This document shows, one piece after another, positions 23,371-32,095 of a stretch of 33,327 nucleotides of DNA. Below the pieces are notes generated by a model. It did not search any database, had not been told where the DNA came from, and worked only from the letters and a program-made list of their open reading frames with translations. The number at the start of each line of letters is the position of its first letter. The first letter of the stretch is position 1. This stretch comes from CAYMRB01 sp964392615 (GTDB lineage Bacteria > Planctomycetota > UBA8108): positions 1-33,327 of the forward strand of contig CAYMRB010000050.1 in the NCBI GenBank assembly GCA_964392615.1, in the 5' to 3' direction. The translations under genes were made by a program, and so were the position numbers.

Positions 23371-24590
23371 TCGGCGCGCTGACCACGCCGCGCATGACCC
23401 GCTGGTGGCTGCTGGCCCTCGCGCTCGGTCTGACGACGATCGGCGTGATCTTCGTGCACAGCACGATGGCGATCGACGGCGAGTCGTTTCCGTGTGAGTA
23501 CGCGCGCAAGCAGATCGTTCGCGCGTTCGTCGCATTCGTCGCGCTCTGCATCGTGTGGCGGATCGACTACAAATGGATCGAGCGCCGCGCGTACGTGTTC
23601 TACGGCGTGATCATCGCACTGCTGAGCTTCCTGCTCGCGCTGAAGTACCTGCGCGGCGACGACGGCGCGGCGCGTTGGTTCCAACTTGCCTTCTTCAACG
23701 TCCAGCCGAGCGAGCTGATGAAGCTCGCGGTGATCCTGGCACTCGCGCGCTACTTCCGCTACCGCGAGGACTATCGCCGGATCGGTGGTTGGATCCGACC
23801 GTGCCTGCTGACGATCGCGCCGATGGTGCTCGTCCTGCTGCAGCCGGACCTCGGCACGAGCTTGATGCTCCCGCCCGTTCTGCTCGGCATGCTGTTCATC
23901 GGCGGCGCGCGGCGACGCCACGTCGTGCTGACGATCCTGCTCGGCCTGCTCGTGCTGCCGGCCGCGTACTATCTCGGCGATCACGTGCCGCTTCTGCGCG
24001 GCTACCAGATGCGTCGCGTGACCGCGTTCTTCGAACAGTCCGATCCGGCCGTGCGGCGTCTCGACGCGTTTCACCTCGATCAGTCCGAGGTCGCGCTCGG
24101 CGACGGTGGCCTTCTCGGGCGCGGTCTCGGTCAAGGCGCGCAGAACACGCTCGGACATCTCCCCGAGAAGCACACGGACTTCATCTTCAGCGTCATCGGC
24201 GAGGAGTGGGGCTTCGTTGGCGCGGTAGCGATCGCGGCGGCGTTTCTCGTGTTCGTGCTGCTGTGCCTGCGCGTCGCTCTGCTGACCCGCGAGCCGTTCG
24301 GGAGACTCGTCGCGGTCGGCGTCGGCGTCGCGTTCGCAGCGCAAGCGTTCCAGAACATGGGCATGACGATGGGGCTGACGCCGATCACGGGCCTGCCGCT
24401 GCCGTTCGTCAGCTACGGCGGCTCGAGCCTCGTCGCGTCGTTCATCGCGACAGGGTTCGTGTTGCGCATCGCGTCGCAGCGCGTCGCGGTGGTCGCGACG
24501 ACCGATCTCGACCCGCAGGATCCGATCGGCGTCGTCCCGGTCGAGGACCACCGCCCCGCGGGAGCGCTGGCGGCGCGGTGGCCGACGTAG
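23367..24590 (+). CDS. rodA: RodA (SEDS peptidoglycan polymerase)
   Basis: 407 residues, SEDS family. RodA polymerises lipid II into glycan strands and works with PBP2. About ten membrane segments are visible. Family landmarks are GDDGAARWFQLAFFNVQPSE, LQPDLGTSLML, GLGQGAQNTLGHLPEKHTDF, FSVIGEEWGFVGA, and the C-terminal GLPLPFVSYGGSSL. The conserved catalytic-site Asp is in HLPEKHTDFIF. The ATG overlaps the mrdA stop (ATGA). The tail after the last helix is short and hydrophilic. It is the last gene of the mre operon; 79 bases without a clear terminator separate it from the large regulator. Confidence 0.96.
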   Translation: MIGALTTPRMTRWWLLALALGLTTIGVIFVHSTMAIDGESFPCEYARKQIVRAFVAFVALCIVWRIDYKWIERRAYVFYGVIIALLSFLLALKYLRGDDGAARWFQLAFFNVQPSELMKLAVILALARYFRYREDYRRIGGWIRPCLLTIAPMVLVLLQPDLGTSLMLPPVLLGMLFIGGARRRHVVLTILLGLLVLPAAYYLGDHVPLLRGYQMRRVTAFFEQSDPAVRRLDAFHLDQSEVALGDGGLLGRGLGQGAQNTLGHLPEKHTDFIFSVIGEEWGFVGAVAIAAAFLVFVLLCLRVALLTREPFGRLVAVGVGVAFAAQAFQNMGMTMGLTPITGLPLPFVSYGGSSLVASFIATGFVLRIASQRVAVVATTDLDPQDPIGVVPVEDHRPAGALAARWPT

Positions 24591-24669
24591 TGCGTGCGCG
24601 TCATCGGGTTTCGCTACTCTCGCCCGATCTTCGGCGGGAGAATGGCGGGACCCGGACTTCATACGGCCC

Positions 24670-27600
24670 ATGGCTCTCGACCGCTCGACATCGATCCCCG
24701 CGCGCTATCGCTTCGTCCGCGAGCTAGGACGCGGCGGTGACGCATGCGTGGCTCTCGTCGAGGACCTCGCGCACGGCGGCGCGCCCCTCGCGTTGAAGCG
24801 CGTGCTCCTCGACCGGACCGACCGGGACGCCGTGGAGCGGTTGCGCGCCGAGTTTCTGACCCTGTCGCGGCTCGCCCACCCGGGCCTGGCGCGCGTGCGC
24901 GACTTCGGGTCGCTCGACGACGCCGCGGGCGTGTGGTTCACCGCCGACTTCGTGCCCGGTCTGACGCTGTTCGAGCTCGATCTGGCGTCGGTGGGCGGCG
25001 GCGCTCCGGCGACCGCCCTGATCGAGGTGCTCGACCAGGCCCTCGGGGTCCTCGAGTACCTGCGTCGGCGCGGGCTCTCGCACGGCGACATCAAGCCGCA
25101 GAACCTGCTCGTCGACACGGTCGTCGAGCACGGCGAGCTGCGTCACCGCTTGCGCATCGTCGACTTCGGCAGCGCCTGTGTCGTCGATACGCTCGGGCGC
25201 GATGCGCGCCGCGAGGGACCGCGTCACGGCACGCCGGTCTACTCGCCCCCGCTCGACCACGACGCGCGCCGCGTCGAGGGCGGCGTCGATCCCGATCTCT
25301 GGGGGCTCGGCCTGTCGCTCTTTCACGCGCTCGTCGGGACCCTGCCGTTCGCGCTCGGCGAGCCGGGTGCGCTCGAAGCGTGGCACGCGCGAGGCGAGCC
25401 TGCCGTGGCGTCGGAGCACGAGCCTTCGACGCCCCCGATCGTCGATGAGTTCGTGCGCCGGTTGACGTCGATCGACCCACGCGGGCGATTCCCGAGCGCG
25501 CGTGCGGCACGTGACGAGCTGCACCGTCGATGCTCGGTGCCGCCGCCGCCGCGCGACGCCGTGCCTCGTCCGGGCCTCTACGGCCGCGAGCGCTGGTTGA
25601 CCGCGCTGGATGCCGCGCTGGACGCCGCGCCGTGTGTGGTCGTTCGCGGGCCCCGTGGCGTCGGCAAGACCGCGCTGCTCGAAGCCGCCGCGGCCCGGCA
25701 ACAGGCTGCGGGACGCGAAGTCGTCCTCTGCCGCGACCCGAGCGACGCGACGGGGCTCGAGGCCCTCTGCCGTGCGGCTACGGGAGCGGCCGGGACGGTC
25801 GGTCAACCCGGCGGTGTCGGACTCGAGGCGGCGGCCGTCCTCGCGGCGCTCGAGAGGCCGCTCGTGCTCTTCATCGACGGGCTCGATCCGGACGACGACG
25901 CTCCCCTGGCGCCCTTCCTGCTCGCGCTGATCGAGCAGGGTGCCGCGCGGCGCGGGCACGGGGCCGCCGCGCGGGAGGGCCCGTCCGTCGCCGCCGTCGT
26001 CGCGGTCCGCGGTGAGCCCGGGCCGAGGCTTCTCGCGTGCCTTCCCGGCAGAGAGCGGTCCCCCACCGTCGACGTCCCGCCCCTCGAACGCGAGGCCCTC
26101 GAGTCGATGGCGGCCGACGCGTTCGATGTCGAGATCGCGCCGACCGCGCTCATCGATGCGCTCGCGGACGCCGCCGCCACCCCCGCCGTCGTCCGCAGTC
26201 GCCTGGCGCTCTTCGCCGACCGTGGAGTCGCCACCGACTTCCTCGGCGAGCTCGAAATCCCGCCCGGAGCCCTCTCGCCACAAGGCCGCACGGACGCGCC
26301 GGCGGCGCCCGGTTCTCTCGCCGCGCAGCTGGCACGGCTCGATCCCGAGGCTCGGCGACTGATCGCGCTGCTCGACCCGGACCTGCCGGCGTTGACGATC
26401 GATGAGCTCGCGATGTTCTACGGCGGTGAAGAATCGGAGTCGGAATCGGTATCGACGTCGGAATCGGTATCGGGGTCGGAATCAGTATCGGGGTCGGAAT
26501 CGGTCTCGGAGTCGGAATCGGTCTCAAAGTCGGAATCGGTCTCGGAGTCGGAATCGGCCTCGAAGTCGGAATCGGTCTCCGGATCGGAATCAGAACCCGA
26601 CTCGAAATCAGCCTCACAGGACGGCCCTGCACTTCGGTCACCCTCGCGTCGCCCCTTGCCTGCGGCCGCAGCCTGGCGGCGTGTTCTCGAGGCTTGCTAT
26701 TGGCGCGGCCTGGTGCGGCGCCATGCCGACGCGGCGGGTTCGTGGCGTTGGGCGTTGGCCCCGGCGGTTGCCGGAGCGGCGCGGGACGCGGCGGCTTCGG
26801 GGACGACCGCTCGGCGCCGGAGTCGCGCGGTCGTTCGTCGCGTGCGGCGCGTCGGCGCGGCCGCGGCTCGTCGTTCCGTCGCGGCGGCGCGCGTCTGGCT
26901 CGAGCACCTCGAGCGCGCCGGCGAGGCGTCGGCCGCGGCCGGGACGGCTCTGCGGCTGGCGCGCCGTCTCCAGAAGGAGGGGCGCGCGGAAGATGCGTTC
27001 GAGGCCCTCGCGCGCGTGGCTCGAAGGCGCCGGCGGACGTCACCGCGGCACCTGCTGGTGCGGCTGCGGGCCGCGCGGTTGGCGACGGCGCTCGGCAGGG
27101 TCGACGAGGGGCTCGACGTGATCGGCAAGCCTCGCACGTCGCAGCCGAGCTGGTTTCGCACGGCCGCGCACGAGTGTCGGGCCGAACTCTCGGTTCGCAG
27201 CGGCGAGCGGGCCGCGGCGTGCCGCGAGCTCGAGCGGGCCCGTCGGACCGCTGTTCGATCGGGAGAGGCCGACTTCGACGATACGATGCTGTCCTCTTGG
27301 CGCATCGCAGTGCTCGACGCGCGCCGTGCGCGGCTGCTGTTCGAGCTCGGCCGGCGCGACGCGGCACGCTCGCTCCTCGAATCGGTCTTGCACGGCGCCG
27401 CGGCGCTCTCTTCTTCGCTCCCCACAGGCGTCGATCCGCCGCGCGCGGTCGAGGCGCTGAGCGCACTCGCGGCGTGCGAGATCGATCACGGCGATGCCGA
27501 ACGCGCGGTCGAGCTGCTGGAGCGAGCTCTCGTCGCCGCGCGACAGGCGCGAGGCGACGAGCTGCTGCGAGAGCCTCTGCGGCAGCTCTCCGTCCACTAC

Positions 27601-30297
27601 GCGGCGGGCGGTCGACGCGAGGACGCGTTTCGGCTCTTCGCGGAGATCGAAGCGATCGCCTCGCGTCGCGGCGATCGCGTCGGCCAGCTCCAGGCGGTCT
27701 ACAACCGAGCCGTGCTGACGATGCGCGGAGGCGACCTCGCCGGCGCGGAGGAGCTGTTCCGCACCGCGCGGCGCCTCTCCGACGCGATGGGGCAGCACCC
27801 GTTCTCCGCGACCGTTTGGCTCGGCCTCGCCGGGGTGCTGCGGGAGCGCGGGCGGGCGCTGGCGGCGCTCCGGCTCTATCGGCGGGTGCTCCGGCTGCCG
27901 GTGTCGATTCGCCCCGGCGACCGCGTGCTCGCGCACAACAACCTCGGCGAGATCTACCACAGCTTCGGCCGGCTCGCCCGCAGCCTCGATGAGCGCCGCT
28001 GTGCAGTCGCACTCGCTCGAGAGCTCGATCGGCCGTTTCTGCTCGGCGTCGCGCTGCGTAACCTCGGCTCGATCCAGCTGGCGATCGGTCAGCGAGACGC
28101 CGCACGCCGCGCGCTCGAAGAATCGCTGGAGATCGCACGCCGCGCCACCGCCCCTCGCTGGGCGGGCGGCGCAGCCTACCTGCTCGCGCTTCTCGCCGAC
28201 GAGCCGCAGCGCCTGACCGCATTGCGCGCCGCTCGGGCCGAGTGCCGCGCGCGTGGCGACCGTCCGTATCTGGCCGACGCGACCCTGGCGATCTGGACGT
28301 GGCTCGTCGAACGCGACCGCCGGCGACTCGCAGCCGCGCGGCTCGATCGCTGGCTTGGGGATCGCGACCGCGATGGACCGCGTCGCGGCGTCGTGGGCCG
28401 TGCGCTCCGTCTGCGCGCGGACCCCGCGTGGCCCGCCAACGCGGCGGCGCTGACCGATCTGCTGCGACGCGCGGAAGAGGACGGCGCGCGGTGGCAGGTC
28501 TTCCAGGCTCTCGGCGCCGCGCTGGACGATCCTGCCCTGCCGCCGGCGCTGCGCGACCGCTACGCGGAGTGGCGCGAGGTCCTCGCCGTGCGGAGTGCGC
28601 GCGACCTCGCGTCGGAAGATCTCGCGTCGTTTCGTCGCGAGTGGCGTCTGGCGGCGGAGGCGGACGCCGCGCCCGAGCGCCCGCAGCCCGACGCGCCCCC
28701 CGAACGCTCGTCGTGCCGTCTGTCCTGGGGAGAAGCGATGCTCGAGTGGATCGAGGACGAGGCTGCCGATCCGGTCGCCGCCGCGGCGCGCGTTCTCGAC
28801 GCATTGCGAGAAACCGTCGGCGCGAGGGAGGCCCGCGTGTGGTGCCCCGACGAGCCGGATGGCGGCCTCTTCCAATCGGTGGAACCGGCCGTCGCGCTGA
28901 GCCCCGCACTCGCCCGCCTCGTCGATGCGGCTCGGAGCAGGGGCGGCGTGCTCCTCTCCGCGGAGGACGACGCGGTCGTGCGATTGCGCACCGCAGCCTT
29001 CGCGTGCCTGTGCGTGCGCGGGTTCGTGACTCGCGACTCGCTGCCAGGCGCGATGGAGCACGTCGTCGGCGCGGCCGCCGCCCTCAGCCTGCTCGCGCGC
29101 TTGTGCGAGACGCGACAGCGGCACGACGACGAGCGGCGTCGCACCCTGCAGGCACGCGGGGAGGTGCGCCGACTGCGCCGCGCGATGGCGCGAGACAGGG
29201 GCGAGCTCGACACCGAGCTGATCAGCCGCCGCAGCGGGCTTCTCGAAGCGGCGCGCGCACGCGGCGAGGCGGGCACGACCGGCCGCGTGCCGGTCGCCGA
29301 GTCGCGCGCCATGCGCGACATCCTCAGCCGGTTGCCGCGCATCGCCGAAGGGGACATCCCGGTGCTGCTGCTCGGCGAGAGCGGCGTCGGGAAGGACTAC
29401 CTCGCGAGCTGGATTCACCACCTCAGCGCGCGCCGCGATCAGCCGCTGCTCGCCGAGGCCTGCGTGCTTCCGGAGACGCTGCTCGAGTCGGAGCTCTTCG
29501 GCTACGTGCGTGGCGCATTCACCGGCGCAGAGAGCGACCGCGCCGGCCTCTTCGAGCGGGTCGCCGGCGGCACGTTGTATCTCGACGAGATCGCCGATCT
29601 GCCGCAGCACCTGCAGTCGCGCCTTCTGCGCGTTCTCCAGGACCGGTGCGTACGGCCACTCGGTGCGGCCGAGACCGTCACGGTCGACTTCCGCCTGATC
29701 GCGTCGAGTCGCGTCGGCTCCGTGGACGAGCTCCGCGCGCGCGGGCTGCGCGAGGACCTCTTCTATCGCATCGGAGGCGAGATCGTCACGCTCCCGCCTC
29801 TGCGCGAGCGACTCGACGACCTCGAGGCGCTCGTCACGGCCCTCGTCGCGGGCTGGGCGGCGGCGCACGGACGACGTCCCGCGGACGTGCCAGCGGAGAG
29901 TCTCGCGAAACTCGCCGAGCACAGCTGGCCCGGCAATATCCGCGAGCTCGACAACGAGGTGCGCCGAGCTCTGCTCCAAGACCCGAACGTGCTACGCGCC
30001 GAGCACCTTCTCGCTTCCGGGCCGATCCGTCGTGTGTCCGGTTTCGCGGGGGCCGACGCCGTCGCGAAGGGATTCCGAGTCGCGCGCGACGAGTTCGAAC
30101 GCGATCTCATCGCCGAGGCCCTGCGCCAACACGCGGGCAACGCGAGCCACGCTGCCGAGACACTCGGGATCTCGCGGCGCTACCTCGGCAAGCTGCTCGA
30201 CAAGCACGGACTCGAGCTCGGTCGAGGCGCACCGGCCGAGCGCTCGTCGCCGAAGCGCCGCTCTCGGGCGCGCGCCAAAAAAAAGCCCGCTCGTTGA
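24670..30297 (+). CDS. Giant hybrid regulator: Ser/Thr kinase - NTPase - TPR - GAF-like - sigma-54 AAA+ - Fis HTH
   Basis: 1875 residues. Residues 12-290 are a Ser/Thr kinase: glycine loop LGRGGDACVALV, ATP lysine Lys43 (LALKRV), catalytic HGDIKPQN (Asp140; Gly replaces the Arg of HRD), IVDFGS (Asp165) and GTPVYSPP. Residues 302-580 are a P-loop ATPase (GRERW, Walker A GPRGVGKTAL at 327-336, LFIDGLD). A Ser/Glu repeat tract (588-650) follows, then helical TPR-like repeats to about 1250, a GAF-like region (about 1348-1480) and a short coiled coil. Residues 1538-1780 are a sigma-54 activator AAA+ domain: Walker A GESGVGKD at 1569-1576, intact GAFTGA loop at 1615-1620, Walker B TLYLDEIADLP, WPGNIREL. 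A Fis-like HTH (NASHAAETLGISRRYLGKLL) is near 1824. It should bind DNA and activate sigma-54 transcription in response to a kinase/ligand signal. Confidence 0.9.
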   Translation: MALDRSTSIPARYRFVRELGRGGDACVALVEDLAHGGAPLALKRVLLDRTDRDAVERLRAEFLTLSRLAHPGLARVRDFGSLDDAAGVWFTADFVPGLTLFELDLASVGGGAPATALIEVLDQALGVLEYLRRRGLSHGDIKPQNLLVDTVVEHGELRHRLRIVDFGSACVVDTLGRDARREGPRHGTPVYSPPLDHDARRVEGGVDPDLWGLGLSLFHALVGTLPFALGEPGALEAWHARGEPAVASEHEPSTPPIVDEFVRRLTSIDPRGRFPSARAARDELHRRCSVPPPPRDAVPRPGLYGRERWLTALDAALDAAPCVVVRGPRGVGKTALLEAAAARQQAAGREVVLCRDPSDATGLEALCRAATGAAGTVGQPGGVGLEAAAVLAALERPLVLFIDGLDPDDDAPLAPFLLALIEQGAARRGHGAAAREGPSVAAVVAVRGEPGPRLLACLPGRERSPTVDVPPLEREALESMAADAFDVEIAPTALIDALADAAATPAVVRSRLALFADRGVATDFLGELEIPPGALSPQGRTDAPAAPGSLAAQLARLDPEARRLIALLDPDLPALTIDELAMFYGGEESESESVSTSESVSGSESVSGSESVSESESVSKSESVSESESASKSESVSGSESEPDSKSASQDGPALRSPSRRPLPAAAAWRRVLEACYWRGLVRRHADAAGSWRWALAPAVAGAARDAAASGTTARRRSRAVVRRVRRVGAAAARRSVAAARVWLEHLERAGEASAAAGTALRLARRLQKEGRAEDAFEALARVARRRRRTSPRHLLVRLRAARLATALGRVDEGLDVIGKPRTSQPSWFRTAAHECRAELSVRSGERAAACRELERARRTAVRSGEADFDDTMLSSWRIAVLDARRARLLFELGRRDAARSLLESVLHGAAALSSSLPTGVDPPRAVEALSALAACEIDHGDAERAVELLERALVAARQARGDELLREPLRQLSVHYAAGGRREDAFRLFAEIEAIASRRGDRVGQLQAVYNRAVLTMRGGDLAGAEELFRTARRLSDAMGQHPFSATVWLGLAGVLRERGRALAALRLYRRVLRLPVSIRPGDRVLAHNNLGEIYHSFGRLARSLDERRCAVALARELDRPFLLGVALRNLGSIQLAIGQRDAARRALEESLEIARRATAPRWAGGAAYLLALLADEPQRLTALRAARAECRARGDRPYLADATLAIWTWLVERDRRRLAAARLDRWLGDRDRDGPRRGVVGRALRLRADPAWPANAAALTDLLRRAEEDGARWQVFQALGAALDDPALPPALRDRYAEWREVLAVRSARDLASEDLASFRREWRLAAEADAAPERPQPDAPPERSSCRLSWGEAMLEWIEDEAADPVAAAARVLDALRETVGAREARVWCPDEPDGGLFQSVEPAVALSPALARLVDAARSRGGVLLSAEDDAVVRLRTAAFACLCVRGFVTRDSLPGAMEHVVGAAAALSLLARLCETRQRHDDERRRTLQARGEVRRLRRAMARDRGELDTELISRRSGLLEAARARGEAGTTGRVPVAESRAMRDILSRLPRIAEGDIPVLLLGESGVGKDYLASWIHHLSARRDQPLLAEACVLPETLLESELFGYVRGAFTGAESDRAGLFERVAGGTLYLDEIADLPQHLQSRLLRVLQDRCVRPLGAAETVTVDFRLIASSRVGSVDELRARGLREDLFYRIGGEIVTLPPLRERLDDLEALVTALVAGWAAAHGRRPADVPAESLAKLAEHSWPGNIRELDNEVRRALLQDPNVLRAEHLLASGPIRRVSGFAGADAVAKGFRVARDEFERDLIAEALRQHAGNASHAAETLGISRRYLGKLLDKHGLELGRGAPAERSSPKRRSRARAKKKPAR
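26431..26610 (+). repeat. 18-bp coding tandem repeat encoding S-E-S-V-S-x
   Basis: About eight to nine imperfect 18-bp units, each made of three GG-x-x-T-C hexamers such as GGAATC, GGTCTC and GGAGTC, all in frame. They encode the hexapeptide S-E-S-V-S followed by G, T, E or K. The tract separates the NTPase and TPR parts of the regulator and looks like a flexible linker. No unit spacing breaks the frame. Confidence 0.9.
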
Positions 30298-30314
30298 CCT
30301 GATCGAGCGGGCTT
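30283..30314. terminator. Hairpin terminator overlapping the regulator stop codon
   Basis: AAGCCCGCTCG (30283-30293) pairs perfectly with CGAGCGGGCTT (30304-30314). The TGA stop (30295-30297) lies in the loop. On the plus strand it is followed by the pyrimidine stretch CTCTCTCG. On the minus strand it is followed by eight T, so it should terminate in both directions and more strongly leftward. Confidence 0.75.
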
Positions 30315-30530
30315 CTCTCTCGTTTGTGCCTCCCGTGAGGGCGACGTGCCCGAGTTCGAACGGCATCGCCGCCCGAGAGTGGACACGTGCGGTGATCTGC
30401 AATCGGCGTACCGCGACAGTGCGACTCCGCGTTCGTTTCGTAATTGGAGATTTATACGGCGCTTACGGAGCCTTCGGGAGGTCTCTCGCGGCGCGATCCC
30501 TGCCGCGTTTTTACATGCCGACGGCCGCAA

Positions 30531-30550
30531 CTTGGAACGATCGTTCCAAG
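30531..30550. promoter_or_regulatory. 20-bp perfect palindrome, candidate operator
   Basis: CTTGGAACGATCGTTCCAAG is identical to its own reverse complement. It ends 26 bases before the -35 box of the promoter below, a usual place for an activator or repressor dimer. Its GGAACG half resembles the palindrome at 16543-16556. Confidence 0.65.
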
Positions 30551-30576
30551 CTGATTTCGGAGCCGCGGGAATTGCT

Positions 30577-30606
30577 TTGACCCCCGTCGCGGCGACTCTC
30601 TACAAT
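30577..30606 (+). promoter_or_regulatory. Sigma-70-type promoter for the dockerin-type gene
   Basis: TTGACC at 30577-30582 and TACAAT at 30601-30606 with an 18-base spacer; each box has five of six consensus bases. The expected start near 30613 gives a leader of about 130 bases. Confidence 0.7.
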
Positions 30607-30745
30607 CGGCCCTCGACGACCTGGGTCGACCGATCCGCTCGCCGGCGCAGCCGGCCGGGGATCTCGGAGTACTTGGTTTTCACGATCCGCGCATCGCGAA
30701 CCTGTTTGGGGTTCACGTCGGGTCTTCCCGTTCGGAGGTACGCCG

Positions 30746-32017
30746 GTGATAGGCGACACGTCACGACGGGGCTGGGGTTGCGGGTCTTGTGGAGTATCGG
30801 GTTGGATTCTCGCGGTGAGTGTGGCTTTCGCCCCGCCGCTACTTGCAGAGAGCGAGGCCGTAGCGCGCAACGCGAACTCGGCGCCTTTCGTTCGCGGCGA
30901 TGCGAACCTCGATGGCCGCGTGACGTTCGCGGACGTCTTCGCGATCCTCGGTGCGTTGTACGACGGCGCTGAGCCTGCTTGTCCTGATGCGGCGGACGCG
31001 GATGACTCCGGGGCGTTGACGGCGGCCGACGTGTGGTCCGTGCTGCTACTCTTCCTCGCGCACCACGACGGGCCGACCGGGCTGCAAACACCGTATCCCG
31101 ATTTCGGCGCGGATCCGACCGCCGACCGTCTCGGCTGCCCGCGCGATGCCGGCGGTGTAGCGGGCGACGGAGCCGTGGCGGGTCCGGTCGAAGCCGGCGG
31201 TATCGATGCCTGCGATTTGATCCTCGGTGGCGCGGAGCTCGAGTTCATCCACTTCCGTCCGTCGACGATCTACGTCTTCCCCGGTCAGGAGGACGTGGAC
31301 GTGAACGTGCTGCTCGAGACCGTGGTCGGGGACATCGAAGCACTGAGCCTCAGCGTGGCGGCGGAGCCATCGCTGCTCCAATTGCAGAGCCTCGAGATCG
31401 GCGGGTCGTACATCGAGGAGAACCTCACGCACAGCTCTTGGGTCCGCAGTCACGATCACGCGATCGACGCCGGGTGCCTCGCCGCCACATTGGGCGTCGA
31501 CATCCAGCGTGGCGTCGCGACGCTGCCGGAGACGCCGAGTCGACGGATCGCATCGTTGACCTTCTCCGTCGCGCCCGACGCGGCCATCGGCACGGAGACG
31601 CGCGTCGAGTTCGCCCCGACGCCGGGCGCGGGCGGGCGTCCGGAGATCCCGACGGAACTGGTGCGAGACGGCCACGGCCTGCGCCATGGCCAGTGCCCGC
31701 TCGTGGTGCGCGTCGTTCCCCGTGACGTGCTGTTCCTGCGCGGCGACGCCGACCGTGACGGCCGCGTCACGATCAGCGACGTGCTGACCGTCGCGACGTT
31801 CCTCTTCCCGGCCGATCCCGATCGCGCCGCTCCCTTGCCGTGTCCCGACGCGGCGGACGCCGACGACAACGGTCGGATCGAGTTTCCGGACGCGGTCCTG
31901 CTGCTGCGCTACCAGTTCCTGCGTGGCCCCCCACCGCTGCCGCCCTTCCCACACTGGGGACCCGACGACCAGGAGATCGTCGACGCCCTGCGCTGCGCGT
32001 CGGGAGCGGGAAACTGA
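30746..32017 (+). CDS. Secreted protein with two dockerin/EF-hand-like pairs around a cohesin-like domain
   Basis: 423 residues starting at GTG 30746, with GGAGG seven bases upstream. A signal peptide covers about residues 1-35 (WILAVSVAFAPPLLA). Residues 48-105 are a first dockerin-like pair: FVRGDANLDGRVTFADVFAI and CPDAADADDSGALTAADVWS. Residues about 170-320 are beta-rich (VDVNVLLETVVGDIEALSLSV, LGVDIQRGVATLPE, RIASLTFSV) and resemble cohesin-like or similar Ig-like modules of planctomycete exported proteins. Residues about 330-395 are a second pair: FLRGDADRDGRVTISDVLTV and DAADADDNGRIEFPDAVLLL. The D-x-D/N-x-D-G loops should bind Ca2+. It may act in extracellular attachment or polysaccharide use; no catalytic domain is seen. 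It is a single-gene unit with its own promoter. Confidence 0.85.
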   Translation: MIGDTSRRGWGCGSCGVSGWILAVSVAFAPPLLAESEAVARNANSAPFVRGDANLDGRVTFADVFAILGALYDGAEPACPDAADADDSGALTAADVWSVLLLFLAHHDGPTGLQTPYPDFGADPTADRLGCPRDAGGVAGDGAVAGPVEAGGIDACDLILGGAELEFIHFRPSTIYVFPGQEDVDVNVLLETVVGDIEALSLSVAAEPSLLQLQSLEIGGSYIEENLTHSSWVRSHDHAIDAGCLAATLGVDIQRGVATLPETPSRRIASLTFSVAPDAAIGTETRVEFAPTPGAGGRPEIPTELVRDGHGLRHGQCPLVVRVVPRDVLFLRGDADRDGRVTISDVLTVATFLFPADPDRAAPLPCPDAADADDNGRIEFPDAVLLLRYQFLRGPPPLPPFPHWGPDDQEIVDALRCASGAGN

Positions 32018-32062
32018 TCCGGTGCGCCAGCGCCCGAGCGCGTCGGAACGGACCCACCCGAC

Positions 32063-32095
32063 AAAAAAACCCCCTCGCGAGAGCTCACGAGGGGG
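32063..32095 (-). terminator. Strong intrinsic terminator of small RNA 1
   Basis: Read on the minus strand, CCCCCTCG (32095-32088) pairs perfectly with CGAGGGGG (32077-32070) and is followed at once by seven T (32069-32063). On the plus strand there is no T-run after the hairpin, so the direction is leftward. Confidence 0.8.

Larger units (their letters stand above)
30315..30745. other. Regulatory gap before the dockerin-type gene
   Basis: No protein gene is supported. It holds a 12-base segment repeated in inverted orientation at 32094-32105 (30319-30330), a GTTCGAAC palindrome at about 30354 that is not part of a tRNA, a 20-bp palindrome (30531-30550) and a promoter (30577-30606). The last 140 bases are the leader of the dockerin-type gene, ending in a GGAGG ribosome-binding site at 30734-30738. 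Confidence 0.6.

Noticed and set aside
26150..29979. Frames of more than 900 codons opposite the giant regulator
   Set aside because: The plus-strand protein has clear kinase, AAA+ and HTH motifs throughout; the antisense products are low-complexity.
30350..30375. tRNA T-arm suggested by GTTCGAAC
   Set aside because: The flanking bases do not form a 5-bp T stem and no acceptor or anticodon arm is present.
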